This document shows, in pieces, positions 1-6,477 of a stretch of DNA of 12,797 nt; the first letter of the stretch is position 1; every line of letters begins with the position of its first letter. The position numbers and the translations under genes were made by a program. Below the pieces are notes generated by a model. That model was not told where the DNA came from, made no database searches, and was given only the letters and a program-made list of their open reading frames with translations. The stretch is from JAFAVZ01 sp036009105 (lineage in GTDB: Bacteria; Acidobacteriota; Thermoanaerobaculia; Gp7-AA8): NCBI GenBank assembly GCA_036009105.1, contig DASYMJ010000328.1, positions 1 to 12,797 of the forward strand, given 5' to 3'.

Positions 1-321
1 GGGCAATTGCGCGCTCAATTGGCTCGTCTCGCTGATGAGGCGCGGCACGAGGAAGACGGCCAGCAACGCGACGAGGAAAAGCACCGGGAAATAGACGATC
101 ACCACCGCGGCGCCGCGCGGGATGTTGCGGCGCAGCCAGAAGCGTCCGCGCACGCGCACCCAATGGACGGCGGGCGCAATGCCGGCGGCGAGGCAGGCGG
201 CGATGAAGATCAGGACCAGGATGTCGCGGACGACCCAGAGCAGGACCAGGGCGATGCCGAACGCGACCGCAATGGCCGCTTTCTTGGCGAAGGTCTCGAG
301 CTCTCCCGGACGTGAATACAA
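1..321 (-). CDS. AI-2E family transporter, N-terminal part (runs off left edge)
   Basis: This is the first 107 residues of a polytopic membrane protein whose frame stays open to the window edge. It has hydrophobic segments at about residues 15-31, 34-52 and 71-93. Between them lies the turn GIAPAVHWVRVRG, followed by an Ile-Pro-Arg-Gly start to the third segment and VPRLISETSQL after it. That layout is typical of AI-2E/PerM family (PF01594) N-termini. Family members are inner-membrane exporters or transporters, and only some have been linked to autoinducer-2 or ion export, so the substrate is unknown here. I chose the TTG start at 321 because a GGAG lies 8 nt upstream. An in-frame GTG at 330-328 overlaps that GGAG and is a poor start. 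The gene begins 12 nt after the thioredoxin stop, so the two are very probably co-transcribed. No ATG start exists, so ATG-only gene finders would miss it. Confidence 0.8.
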   Translation of the reverse strand, partial: MYSRPGELETFAKKAAIAVAFGIALVLLWVVRDILVLIFIAACLAAGIAPAVHWVRVRGRFWLRRNIPRGAAVVIVYFPVLFLVALLAVFLVPRLISETSQLSAQLP

Positions 322-329
322 CCCGCGCA

Positions 330-333
330 CTCC
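330..333 (-). promoter_or_regulatory. Shine-Dalgarno GGAG that sets the TTG start of the AI-2E gene
   Basis: On the minus strand the thioredoxin stop TAA (336-334) is followed directly by GGAG (333-330). An 8-nt spacer then leads to TTG at 321-319. The tight stop-SD-start arrangement suggests translational coupling and argues for TTG over the overlapping GTG. Confidence 0.6.
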
Positions 334-789
334 TTAACCGAGGTACTGGCGGATTGCGGACTCAAGCTGCTGGCGGGGGACGGCACCCACCACGCGGCCG
401 GTCTCGGTGCCGTCCTTGAAGAAAACGATGAGGGGGATGCCGCGCGCGTTCATTGCCGACGCGGTTTGCGGGTTCTCGTCGACATTGAGCTTGCCGAAGC
501 GGATGTCCGGCCGCTCCGAGGCGAGCTGCTCGATGACCGGGGCGATCATGCGGCAGGGGCCGCACCAGGGCGCCCAGAGGTCGACCACCGACTTGCCGCT
601 GGAGATGGAAGAGCGGAAGTTCGCGTCGGTCAGGGTGACGGGATGGCCATCGTGGCCGCCGTCGCCAGCCAGCTCCGCCTTGCAGCGGCCGCAGATGGCT
701 TTCTTGCCGCTTCCCACCTCCGGAAGCCGGTTGGCTTGTCCGCAGGAGGGGCAGCGGATGATGCGCTCATCAGTCACAGCCGGGACCAT
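334..789 (-). CDS. trxC: Zinc-ribbon thioredoxin (Trx2/TrxC type)
   Basis: A cytoplasmic thiol-disulfide reductase of 151 residues, close to the length of E. coli Trx2. The N-terminus has two CxxC pairs (Cys13/Cys16 and Cys33/Cys36) that form the zinc ribbon typical of the Trx2 subgroup. The thioredoxin fold follows, with WCGPC at 75-79 (redox Cys76 and Cys79). The cis-proline loop is Gly117-Ile118-Pro119-Leu120, where many thioredoxins have Thr after the proline. Trx2 proteins reduce protein disulfides, usually with thioredoxin reductase, and the ribbon tunes redox behaviour (family knowledge). No good Shine-Dalgarno precedes the ATG at 789. A GTG at 777, giving Met-Thr-Asp-Glu, is an equally plausible start just ahead of the first CxxC. 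The gene is divergent from the acetyltransferase at 819 and is followed directly by the AI-2E transporter. Confidence 0.9.
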   Translation of the reverse strand: MVPAVTDERIIRCPSCGQANRLPEVGSGKKAICGRCKAELAGDGGHDGHPVTLTDANFRSSISSGKSVVDLWAPWCGPCRMIAPVIEQLASERPDIRFGKLNVDENPQTASAMNARGIPLIVFFKDGTETGRVVGAVPRQQLESAIRQYLG

Positions 790-801
790 TGCGAAGAACG
801 C

Positions 802-818
802 GCCCGTATGATGCGGGC
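802..818 (+). promoter_or_regulatory. Candidate -10 element for a leaderless acetyltransferase mRNA
   Basis: TATGAT at 807-812 is a good -10 hexamer, and six bases separate it from the ATG at 819. The expected transcription start is therefore at or next to the start codon. No Shine-Dalgarno is visible. GCCCG (802-806) and CGGGC (814-818) form a perfect 5-bp inverted repeat flanking the hexamer, which could be an operator or chance in GC-rich DNA. I see no convincing -35. Confidence 0.4.
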
Positions 819-1598
819 ATGATCCACGGCGGCAACAGGGACGACCTGCCCCGCATCGCGCGGCTCCTCGCCGACGCGAACGATGCTCCCTATGCGCTGG
901 AGCGTGTGGCGGAGGAGAAGTGCTTCGGGGCGGGGGTGGCGGGCGAGCCGCGAGTGCGCATTTTCGGAGACTTTCAGGGCATCGCGGTCACCTGCGGGAA
1001 GGCGTTGCGCATTCTGGCCGTGGCGCGCGAGGAGCGCGGAAAGGGCATCGGCAGCGCGCTATTGGAAGACGCGAATGCGACGCTCGTCGCGGCGGAGGGA
1101 GGGAACTACTTCACGCCGGGCGTGGTGACCGCGGACCGGAACACGATCGGCTTCCTGGAAAGGCGCGGCTACAGGCAGACGGCGCAGACGCAGAACCTGC
1201 TCGCCCGCGACCTGCCGGACGAGTTGCCGCAGGGGGTCAAGGAAGGCCCGGTGCTCGATTTCATCGAACAGGAGTTCGGCCAAATCTGGCGTTTCGAGGC
1301 TGCCCACGCGAGCAAGGTGTTCTACGTGGAGGAGCACGGCCAGGTGGCCGGCTTCGCCGCCCACGACGCCAACAACCGCGGCCTCGGCTTCTTCGGCCCC
1401 ACCGGCGTCGCGAAGCAGCACCGCGGCAAAGGCCTCGGCCGAACGCTGCTGCTGGCGGCGCTGGCGGACATGAAGCGGCAGGGCCATGCAGAGGCCGTCA
1501 TTCCCTGGACGAACGCCCTCGATTTCTACCGGCGCAGCTGCGGAGCGGAAGTGCAGCACCGCTTCGTCACGCTGGCGAGGTATATTCCGCAGCCGTGA
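819..1598 (+). CDS. Tandem-domain GNAT family N-acetyltransferase
   Basis: 259 residues with two GNAT units. Unit 1 (about 1-130) has the acetyl-CoA pyrophosphate loop Arg70-Glu-Glu-Arg-Gly74-Lys-Gly76-Ile-Gly78, and later an Asn-x-x-x-x-Phe-Leu-x-x-x-Gly-Tyr stretch near 108-118. Unit 2 (about 140-259) has the loop Gln200-His-Arg-Gly203-Lys-Gly205-Leu-Gly207, and ends with Asn232-Ala-Leu-Asp-Phe-Tyr237. Both loops match the Q/R-x-x-G-x-G/A motif, so both units may bind acetyl-CoA. Tandem GNATs act on varied amines (for example MshD in mycothiol synthesis), so the substrate cannot be named. I start at the ATG at 819 rather than a TTG at 789, because the leading residues of the longer form look non-coding and a -10 element sits just upstream. 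The stop overlaps the next gene by 4 nt, indicating an operon with the PAP2 and kgd genes. Confidence 0.85.
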   Translation: MIHGGNRDDLPRIARLLADANDAPYALERVAEEKCFGAGVAGEPRVRIFGDFQGIAVTCGKALRILAVAREERGKGIGSALLEDANATLVAAEGGNYFTPGVVTADRNTIGFLERRGYRQTAQTQNLLARDLPDELPQGVKEGPVLDFIEQEFGQIWRFEAAHASKVFYVEEHGQVAGFAAHDANNRGLGFFGPTGVAKQHRGKGLGRTLLLAALADMKRQGHAEAVIPWTNALDFYRRSCGAEVQHRFVTLARYIPQP

Positions 1599-2278
1599 AA
1601 CGGGATAAAAACAAGCGCCGGCAGCGCTTCCTGCCCCTCGCCATCGGCACCAGCGGCGGCGTCGCGCTGGCCACCCTCGCCTTCTGGTTCTTCCAGGAGC
1701 AGGCGGAGCAGGTGGTGGAAGGGCGCGCCGACCGCTACGACTCGGCCATCATGCAGGCCGTCCATACCATCGACAACCCGGCCACGAACCGGATCATGGA
1801 AGCGGTCACCACCCTCGGATCGCACGCCGCGATCGGCACGGCGGCCGGCGTCACGGCCATCGCCATGCTGGCCAAAGGCCACAAGCAGGACGCCTGGACG
1901 GTGGTGATCTCCACCGGCGGGGCGATGGCCATCAACACCATCCTCAAGAACATCTTCCAGCGGCAGCGGCCGAAGGAGCTGGCCCGGCGGATCAAGCTGC
2001 CCAAGTCGCACAGCTTCCCCAGCGGCCACTCCCTGCTCTCCGCGGCGACCTATCCGATCGTCGCCCATCATCTGGTGCAGAATGAGTCGGTCGCGGTGCA
2101 GGCCGCGGTGCACACCGCGGCGGCGCTGGTGATCCTGAGCGTCGGCTTCTCCCGCGTCTACTTCGGCGTGCATTTCCCCTCGGACGTGCTGGGCGGATTC
2201 GCGGCCGGGTTCGGCTGGCTGGGCCTGACCTCGCTCTCGCACACCGTGGTGGAACGCTCCGACGATTCCAACCGTTAG
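1595..2278 (+). CDS. PAP2-superfamily membrane phosphatase
   Basis: A 227-residue membrane protein of the PAP2/PgpB-like superfamily, which hydrolyses lipid phosphates such as undecaprenyl pyrophosphate or phosphatidylglycerophosphate. All three signature motifs are present. C1 is Lys118-x6-Arg125-Pro126, C2 is Pro142-Ser-Gly-His145, and C3 is Ser186-Arg187-x5-His193 followed by Pro-Ser-Asp197. His145 and His193 are the expected catalytic residues. The N-terminus is very basic and precedes a hydrophobic helix at about 13-33. Further hydrophobic stretches lie near 78-93, 100-117, 147-160, 166-185 and 198-212. The GTG start at 1595 overlaps the acetyltransferase stop in a GTGA arrangement, and no strong Shine-Dalgarno precedes it, so translation is probably coupled. 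The kgd Shine-Dalgarno begins right after this gene's stop. The exact substrate is unknown. Confidence 0.9.
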   Translation: MKRDKNKRRQRFLPLAIGTSGGVALATLAFWFFQEQAEQVVEGRADRYDSAIMQAVHTIDNPATNRIMEAVTTLGSHAAIGTAAGVTAIAMLAKGHKQDAWTVVISTGGAMAINTILKNIFQRQRPKELARRIKLPKSHSFPSGHSLLSAATYPIVAHHLVQNESVAVQAAVHTAAALVILSVGFSRVYFGVHFPSDVLGGFAAGFGWLGLTSLSHTVVERSDDSNR

Positions 2279-2288
2279 AGGGAACGCC

Positions 2289-5200
2289 ATGTCTGCCACC
2301 CAAACCTACGGCGCCAACATCGCCTTCATCGAAGAGCTCTACGACAAGTACCGCAACAACCCGAACGAAGTGAGCCCCAGCTGGCGGGAGTTCTTCGGGG
2401 ACTACCAGCCCGAGCAGGACAGCGAGCAGCAAGCGGCGAGCAGCGAGCAGGAGAACGAACAGCAGGAGCAGGTCGGCAAGGTTGCGGTTGCGGCCGCGGG
2501 CCGGGCCGAAGCGCGTCCTGCGCCGCCCGCCTCCTCCCCCACCCCCGCCGCCCGCCCTACGGTGGTCCCCTCCCCCCCGGCCTCTCTCCCCGCCGCGCGG
2601 GCAGAGGGCGGCCAAAGGCCGGGTGATGGGTCTACCGCCGTCGCGCTGCGAGGCGCGGCCGGCAAGATCGCCCAGAACATGGAAGCGTCGCTGGGTGTCC
2701 CCACCGCGACCTCCATCCGCAACATCCCGGTCAAGGTCCTCGAAGAGAACCGGCGCGTGATCAACAATCATCTGGCCAACCAGGGGCAGTCGAAGGCCTC
2801 GTTCACCCACATCATCGCCTGGGCCATCGTCCGGGCCCTCAAGGACCATCCGCGGATGAACTCCGCGTTCGTCTCCCAGGACGGCACGCCCGCCCGCATC
2901 GACCGCCAGGACGTGAACCTCGGCATCGCCATCGACGTCGAGCGCAAGGACGGCACGCGCTCCCTCGTGGTGCCGAACGTGAAGCGCTCCCAGTCGCTCG
3001 ACTTCGCCACGTTTCTCAAGGCCTACAACGACGTCGTGCGCAAGGCGCGCAACAACACCCTCGAGATCTCCGACTTCGAAGGCACCACCATCTCCCTGAC
3101 CAATCCCGGCACCATCGGCACCATCGCCTCCGTGCCGCGCCTGATGCCGACGCAGGGGACGATCATCGCCACCGGCCAGATCGACTTCTCCGCCGAATAC
3201 GCCGGCGCCGACGCCTCGGTGCTGGCCGACCTCGGCATCTCCAAGGTGATGACGATGACGTCGACGTACGACCATCGCATCATCCAGGGCGCCGAGTCGG
3301 GCGCGTTCCTGGCCCGCGTGCACGAGCTTCTCATCGGCGCGGAAGGCTTCTACGACGACGTCTACCGCGACCTGCGCATCCCTTACGAGCCGGTGCGGTG
3401 GGCCAAGGACCACCCGAAGAAGGGCGAGGACGCGGTCACGCGCCACGCCGCCGTGCTGCAGATGATCAACGCCTATCGCGTGCGCGGCCATCTGCTGGCC
3501 GACCTCGATCCGCTCGAGTACAAGGTGAGCCATCATCCCGAGCTCGACCCGGCGTTCTACGGCCTCACCGTGTGGGACCTCGATCGCGAGTTCGTCTGCG
3601 GCGGCCTGTGCCGGCAGACGACGGACACGCTGCGCAAGATCCTCGACACCCTGCGCGAGACGTATTGCGGCAAGATCGGCCCGGAGTACATGCACATCTC
3701 CGAGACGGTGCAGAAGAAGTGGCTGCAGGACCGGATGGAGCCGACGCGCAACAAGCAGCCGCTCGACCTGGCCACGAAGCGCCGCATCCTGATGAAGCTC
3801 AACGACGCGGAAGCGTTCGAGCGCTTCCTGCACACGAAGTACGTCGGCCACAAGCGCTTCTCGCTGGAAGGGGCGGAAAGCGTGATCCCGATGCTCGACT
3901 ATCTCTTCAGCGAGGCGACATCGGACGGCGTGCAGGAAGCGGTGATCGGCATGGCCCATCGCGGACGTCTCAACGTGCTGGCCAATACGCTGGGCAAGTC
4001 GTACGAGAAGATCTTCCACGAGTTCGAGGGCGACATCGACCCGAACACGACCCAGGGCTCGGGCGACGTGAAATACCACCTCGGCGCCGAGGGGATGCAT
4101 CAGGCGACCTCGGGCTCGTTCATGAAGCTGACCCTCGCCTCGAATCCCAGCCATTTGGAGGCGGTCGATCCGATCGTGGAAGGGATGGCCCGGGCCAAGC
4201 AGAAGCTGATCAACGACCGCAACCGGGCCTTCGTCCTCCCCGTGCTGCTGCACGGCGACGCGGCGTTCGCCGGCCAAGGCGTGGTGGCCGAGACGCTCAA
4301 CCTCTCCCAGTTGAAGGGCTACAAGACGGGCGGCACGATCCACGTGGTGATCAACAACCAGATCGGCTTCACCACCGGTCCGGAGTCGGCGCGCTCGTCT
4401 GTCTATGCGACGGACGTCGCGAAGATGGTGCAGGCGCCGATCTTCCACGTGAACGGCGACGATCCGGAGGCGTGCGTCCGGGCGATGAAGCTCGCGTACG
4501 ACTTCCGCCAGCAGTTCCACAAGGACGTGGTCATCGACATGATCTGCTATCGCCGCCACGGCCACAACGAAGGCGACGAGCCGTCGCTGACGCAGCCGCG
4601 GATGTACAAGTCGATCAAGGAGCACCGCTCGGTGCGGAAGATCTATACCGAGCAGTTGCTGCGCAAGGGCGACATCGACCCGAAGGAAGCCGAGGAGTGG
4701 CTGGACCAGTTCCAGGCCAAGTTGCAGGAGGCCTTCGACCGGACGAAGGAGCAGGACGCGCCGCCCTCGGATCGCGATCCGCTCTATACGGACGAAGAGG
4801 TGACCGGCTACCAGCGCGAGCCGTCGCCCGATACGTCGATCACGGCCGATGCGCTGCAGAAGATCGGCGAGGCGTTGACCACGACGCCGCCCAGCTTCGG
4901 CGTCCATCCGAAGCTCAAGCCGATCCTGGCCAAACGGCGCGCCATGGCCGAGGGGAAGGACCCGCTGGACTGGGCCTTCGCGGAGCTGGCGGCGTTCGGG
5001 TCGCTGCTCCTGGACGGCTACCGCGTGAGGCTCTCCGGCCAGGACAGCGGCCGGGGCACGTTCTCCAGCCGCCACGCCATCCTCTTCGATTATGTGACCG
5101 GTCAGGGCTACGTGCCGCTCAACGCGCTGGAGAAGCAGACGCCCGTCTCGGCGCCGGATGCGGAGCAGACGGTGGCGGACAACGCGCTCGATCAGCAGGT

Positions 5201-6059
5201 CGTCGACACGACGGCCGAGGTCAATTTCTCGGTGTATGACTCGCTGCTGTCGGAGTACGGCGTGCTCGGCTTCGAGTACGGCTACACGGTGGCGGATCCG
5301 GGCACGCTGGTGATGTGGGAAGCGCAGTTCGGCGACTTCATGAACGGCGCGCAGATCATCATCGACCAGTTCCTCTCCTCGGCCGAGGAGAAGTGGGGGC
5401 AGCACAGCGGTCTGGTGATGCTGTTGCCGCACGGGTATGAGGGGCAGGGCCCGGAGCATTCGTCGGCGCGGCTGGAGCGGTTCCTGACGCTTTGTGCCGA
5501 GGGAAACATGCAGGTGGTTTATCCGACCACGCCGGCGCAGTACTTCCATGCGCTGCGGCGGCAGATGAAGAACAACCCGCGCAAGCCGCTGGTGGTGATG
5601 ACGCCGAAGTCGCTGCTGCGCCATCCGCAGGCGGTGTCGTCATCGGCGGAGCTGACCGAAGGGCGCTTCGAGCCGGTGCTGCCGGACGACTCCTCGCGCT
5701 CTTCCGCCACGCGCGTCGTCATCACCTCCGGCAAGGTCTACTTTGACTTGAAGAACGCGCGGGACAAGGCAAACGCGAACGTGCCGATCCTCCGCCTGGA
5801 GCAGTTCTACCCCTTCCCCCAGCCGATGCTCGCCGCCGAGCTGGCCAAGTACCCCCAGGCGACGGAGATGGTCTGGGCCCAGGACGAGCCGCGCAACATG
5901 GGCGCCTGGCCGTTCCTGAACGAACGGCTGCAGGCGATCCTGAAGCCGGGCCAGAAGCTGACGTACGTGGGCCGCCCCGTGGCGGCCGCGCCGGCCACGG
6001 GCTCGCATCACCGGCACGAGGACCAGCAGAAGGCGCTGGTGGCGGGGGCGATCGGGTAG
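2289..6059 (+). CDS. kgd: Multifunctional 2-oxoglutarate dehydrogenase (E1-E2 fusion, Kgd/OdhA type)
   Basis: A 1,256-residue, ThDP-dependent 2-oxoglutarate decarboxylase/dehydrogenase fused to a succinyltransferase core; a TCA-cycle enzyme. Residues 1-42 are the SucA-type N-terminal helix. Residues about 43-121 are a Gln/Glu- then Pro/Ala-rich linker. Residues about 122-350 are an E2 catalytic domain with Asp328-His329-Arg-Ile-Ile-Gln333-Gly. From about 370 onward lies E1, with His557 (AHRGRLN), His622 (NPSHLEAV), the ThDP motif His655-Gly-Asp657 ending at Asn689-Asn690, the His757-Gly-His759 loop, a pyrimidine-binding half from about 900, and the C-terminal domain. No lipoyl domain is present, so a lipoylated E2 must come from elsewhere, as in Mycobacterium and Corynebacterium. 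Length is close to mycobacterial Kgd (about 1,230). AGGG sits 6 nt before the ATG, adjoining the PAP2 stop. The linker contains a repeat-like insertion (2582-2621). Confidence 0.95.
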   Translation: MSATQTYGANIAFIEELYDKYRNNPNEVSPSWREFFGDYQPEQDSEQQAASSEQENEQQEQVGKVAVAAAGRAEARPAPPASSPTPAARPTVVPSPPASLPAARAEGGQRPGDGSTAVALRGAAGKIAQNMEASLGVPTATSIRNIPVKVLEENRRVINNHLANQGQSKASFTHIIAWAIVRALKDHPRMNSAFVSQDGTPARIDRQDVNLGIAIDVERKDGTRSLVVPNVKRSQSLDFATFLKAYNDVVRKARNNTLEISDFEGTTISLTNPGTIGTIASVPRLMPTQGTIIATGQIDFSAEYAGADASVLADLGISKVMTMTSTYDHRIIQGAESGAFLARVHELLIGAEGFYDDVYRDLRIPYEPVRWAKDHPKKGEDAVTRHAAVLQMINAYRVRGHLLADLDPLEYKVSHHPELDPAFYGLTVWDLDREFVCGGLCRQTTDTLRKILDTLRETYCGKIGPEYMHISETVQKKWLQDRMEPTRNKQPLDLATKRRILMKLNDAEAFERFLHTKYVGHKRFSLEGAESVIPMLDYLFSEATSDGVQEAVIGMAHRGRLNVLANTLGKSYEKIFHEFEGDIDPNTTQGSGDVKYHLGAEGMHQATSGSFMKLTLASNPSHLEAVDPIVEGMARAKQKLINDRNRAFVLPVLLHGDAAFAGQGVVAETLNLSQLKGYKTGGTIHVVINNQIGFTTGPESARSSVYATDVAKMVQAPIFHVNGDDPEACVRAMKLAYDFRQQFHKDVVIDMICYRRHGHNEGDEPSLTQPRMYKSIKEHRSVRKIYTEQLLRKGDIDPKEAEEWLDQFQAKLQEAFDRTKEQDAPPSDRDPLYTDEEVTGYQREPSPDTSITADALQKIGEALTTTPPSFGVHPKLKPILAKRRAMAEGKDPLDWAFAELAAFGSLLLDGYRVRLSGQDSGRGTFSSRHAILFDYVTGQGYVPLNALEKQTPVSAPDAEQTVADNALDQQVVDTTAEVNFSVYDSLLSEYGVLGFEYGYTVADPGTLVMWEAQFGDFMNGAQIIIDQFLSSAEEKWGQHSGLVMLLPHGYEGQGPEHSSARLERFLTLCAEGNMQVVYPTTPAQYFHALRRQMKNNPRKPLVVMTPKSLLRHPQAVSSSAELTEGRFEPVLPDDSSRSSATRVVITSGKVYFDLKNARDKANANVPILRLEQFYPFPQPMLAAELAKYPQATEMVWAQDEPRNMGAWPFLNERLQAILKPGQKLTYVGRPVAAAPATGSHHRHEDQQKALVAGAIG
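2536..2578 (+). other. C-rich tract in the kgd linker with a G-quadruplex motif on the template strand
   Basis: C runs of 5, 5, 3, 3, 4 and 7 follow one another at 2536-2540, 2542-2546, 2551-2553, 2555-2557, 2567-2570 and 2572-2578. The complementary strand of 2536-2557 fits a G3-N1-G3-N4-G5-N1-G5 quadruplex pattern. The tract encodes the Pro/Ala/Ser part of the linker. The C7 run is also a possible slippage or sequencing-error site, although the frame is intact here. Confidence 0.5.
2582..2621. repeat. Palindromic (REP-like) element embedded in the kgd linker
   Basis: Bases 2582-2594 pair with 2596-2608 as a near-perfect hairpin with a very short loop: one mismatch (2588/2602) and one G-T pair (2583/2607). 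A second stem, CGGCC-AAA-GGCCG (2609-2621), follows directly, then GGTGATGGG. This CTCTCCCC...GGGCAGAG hairpin plus GGCC-AAA-GGCC plus GGTGATGGG layout resembles interspersed palindromic repeats that I recall from GC-rich bacterial genomes, usually in intergenic positions. Here it is read in frame as Leu-Pro-Ala-Ala-Arg-Ala-Glu-Gly-Gly-Gln-Arg-Pro-Gly. The hairpins are seen directly; repeat-family membership is inferred from memory. Confidence 0.5.
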
Positions 6060-6063
6060 GCCT

Positions 6064-6477
6064 TTACCGTGTCGCTCGTGCGGCGGCGCGACGCTGCTGC
6101 GCGCGGGCGATGCTCTGCTCCCATGCGGGACGCTTGGCATCCGGCAGCTTGCCGAGAACGATCACGGTCTTCATCGCGCGTCCATTGCGCACGAAATCGC
6201 AGGCTAAGCGCTCGCCCGGCTTCCGTTCGGCGAGGTACAGCAGCAAGTCGAGATCATCGCTGAAGCCGACCGCCGTCTGATTGAAGCGGGTGATTAGATC
6301 ACCCGGACGAATCGACGCCTGCTCCGCCGGTCCCCCCGGCGCGACGCGCTCCACGAGCAGAAACACGCGACGCGAACTATCCGTGTGACGAGTGAACGAC
6401 ATGCCGAGCCACGGCAGCGGCTGGGTCGCGGCAAACAAGGGCAGCGCAACCATGACCAGCGCGAGGGCGCGCCTCAT
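6064..6477 (-). CDS. Exported single-PDZ-domain protein
   Basis: 137 residues. The N-terminus Met-Arg-Arg followed by a hydrophobic stretch to about residue 17 (ending Leu-Phe-Ala-Ala) is a plausible Sec signal peptide, so the protein is probably periplasmic. A single PDZ domain spans about 23-113: a carboxylate-loop-like Trp-Leu-Gly-Met-Ser-Phe (23-28), a conserved Ala-Pro-Gly-Gly-Pro-Ala-Glu-Gln-Ala (46-54), and Arg-Pro-Gly-Asp-Leu-Ile (57-62). The tail is Arg/Ala-rich. No protease domain is fused, unlike DegP-type proteins, so it probably acts as a peptide-binding adaptor. The ATG at 6477 overlaps the upstream stop (ATGA), and GAGGAA (6491-6486) lies 8 nt before it. A longer in-frame form reaching to 6540 would bury the signal peptide and is unlikely. 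It is the last gene of the secreted-protein operon and converges on kgd with a 4-nt gap. Confidence 0.8.
   Translation of the reverse strand: MRRALALVMVALPLFAATQPLPWLGMSFTRHTDSSRRVFLLVERVAPGGPAEQASIRPGDLITRFNQTAVGFSDDLDLLLYLAERKPGERLACDFVRNGRAMKTVIVLGKLPDAKRPAWEQSIARAQQRRAAARATR

Noticed and set aside
7..315. Plus-strand open frame opposite the AI-2E gene
   Set aside because: The predicted protein is Asp/Arg/His/Gly-rich with no hydrophobic core, whereas the minus strand encodes a coherent membrane protein with a ribosome site.
920..1594. N-terminal extension of the PAP2 frame back to 920
   Set aside because: It is out-of-frame translation of the acetyltransferase gene. The PAP2 protein starts at GTG 1595 with a normal basic N-terminus and TM helix.
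2407..2480. Gln/Glu-rich repeats in the kgd linker as a tandem repeat or coiled coil
   Set aside because: The GAGCAG-type codon repetition is irregular, with no fixed unit length. A flexible linker explains it.
1992..5624. A very long (about 1,210-codon) open frame on the minus strand across the kgd gene
   Set aside because: It is antisense to a well-supported 1,256-residue enzyme. Its protein is Arg/His/Leu/Val-biased without domains, which is the expected shadow of GC-rich codon usage.
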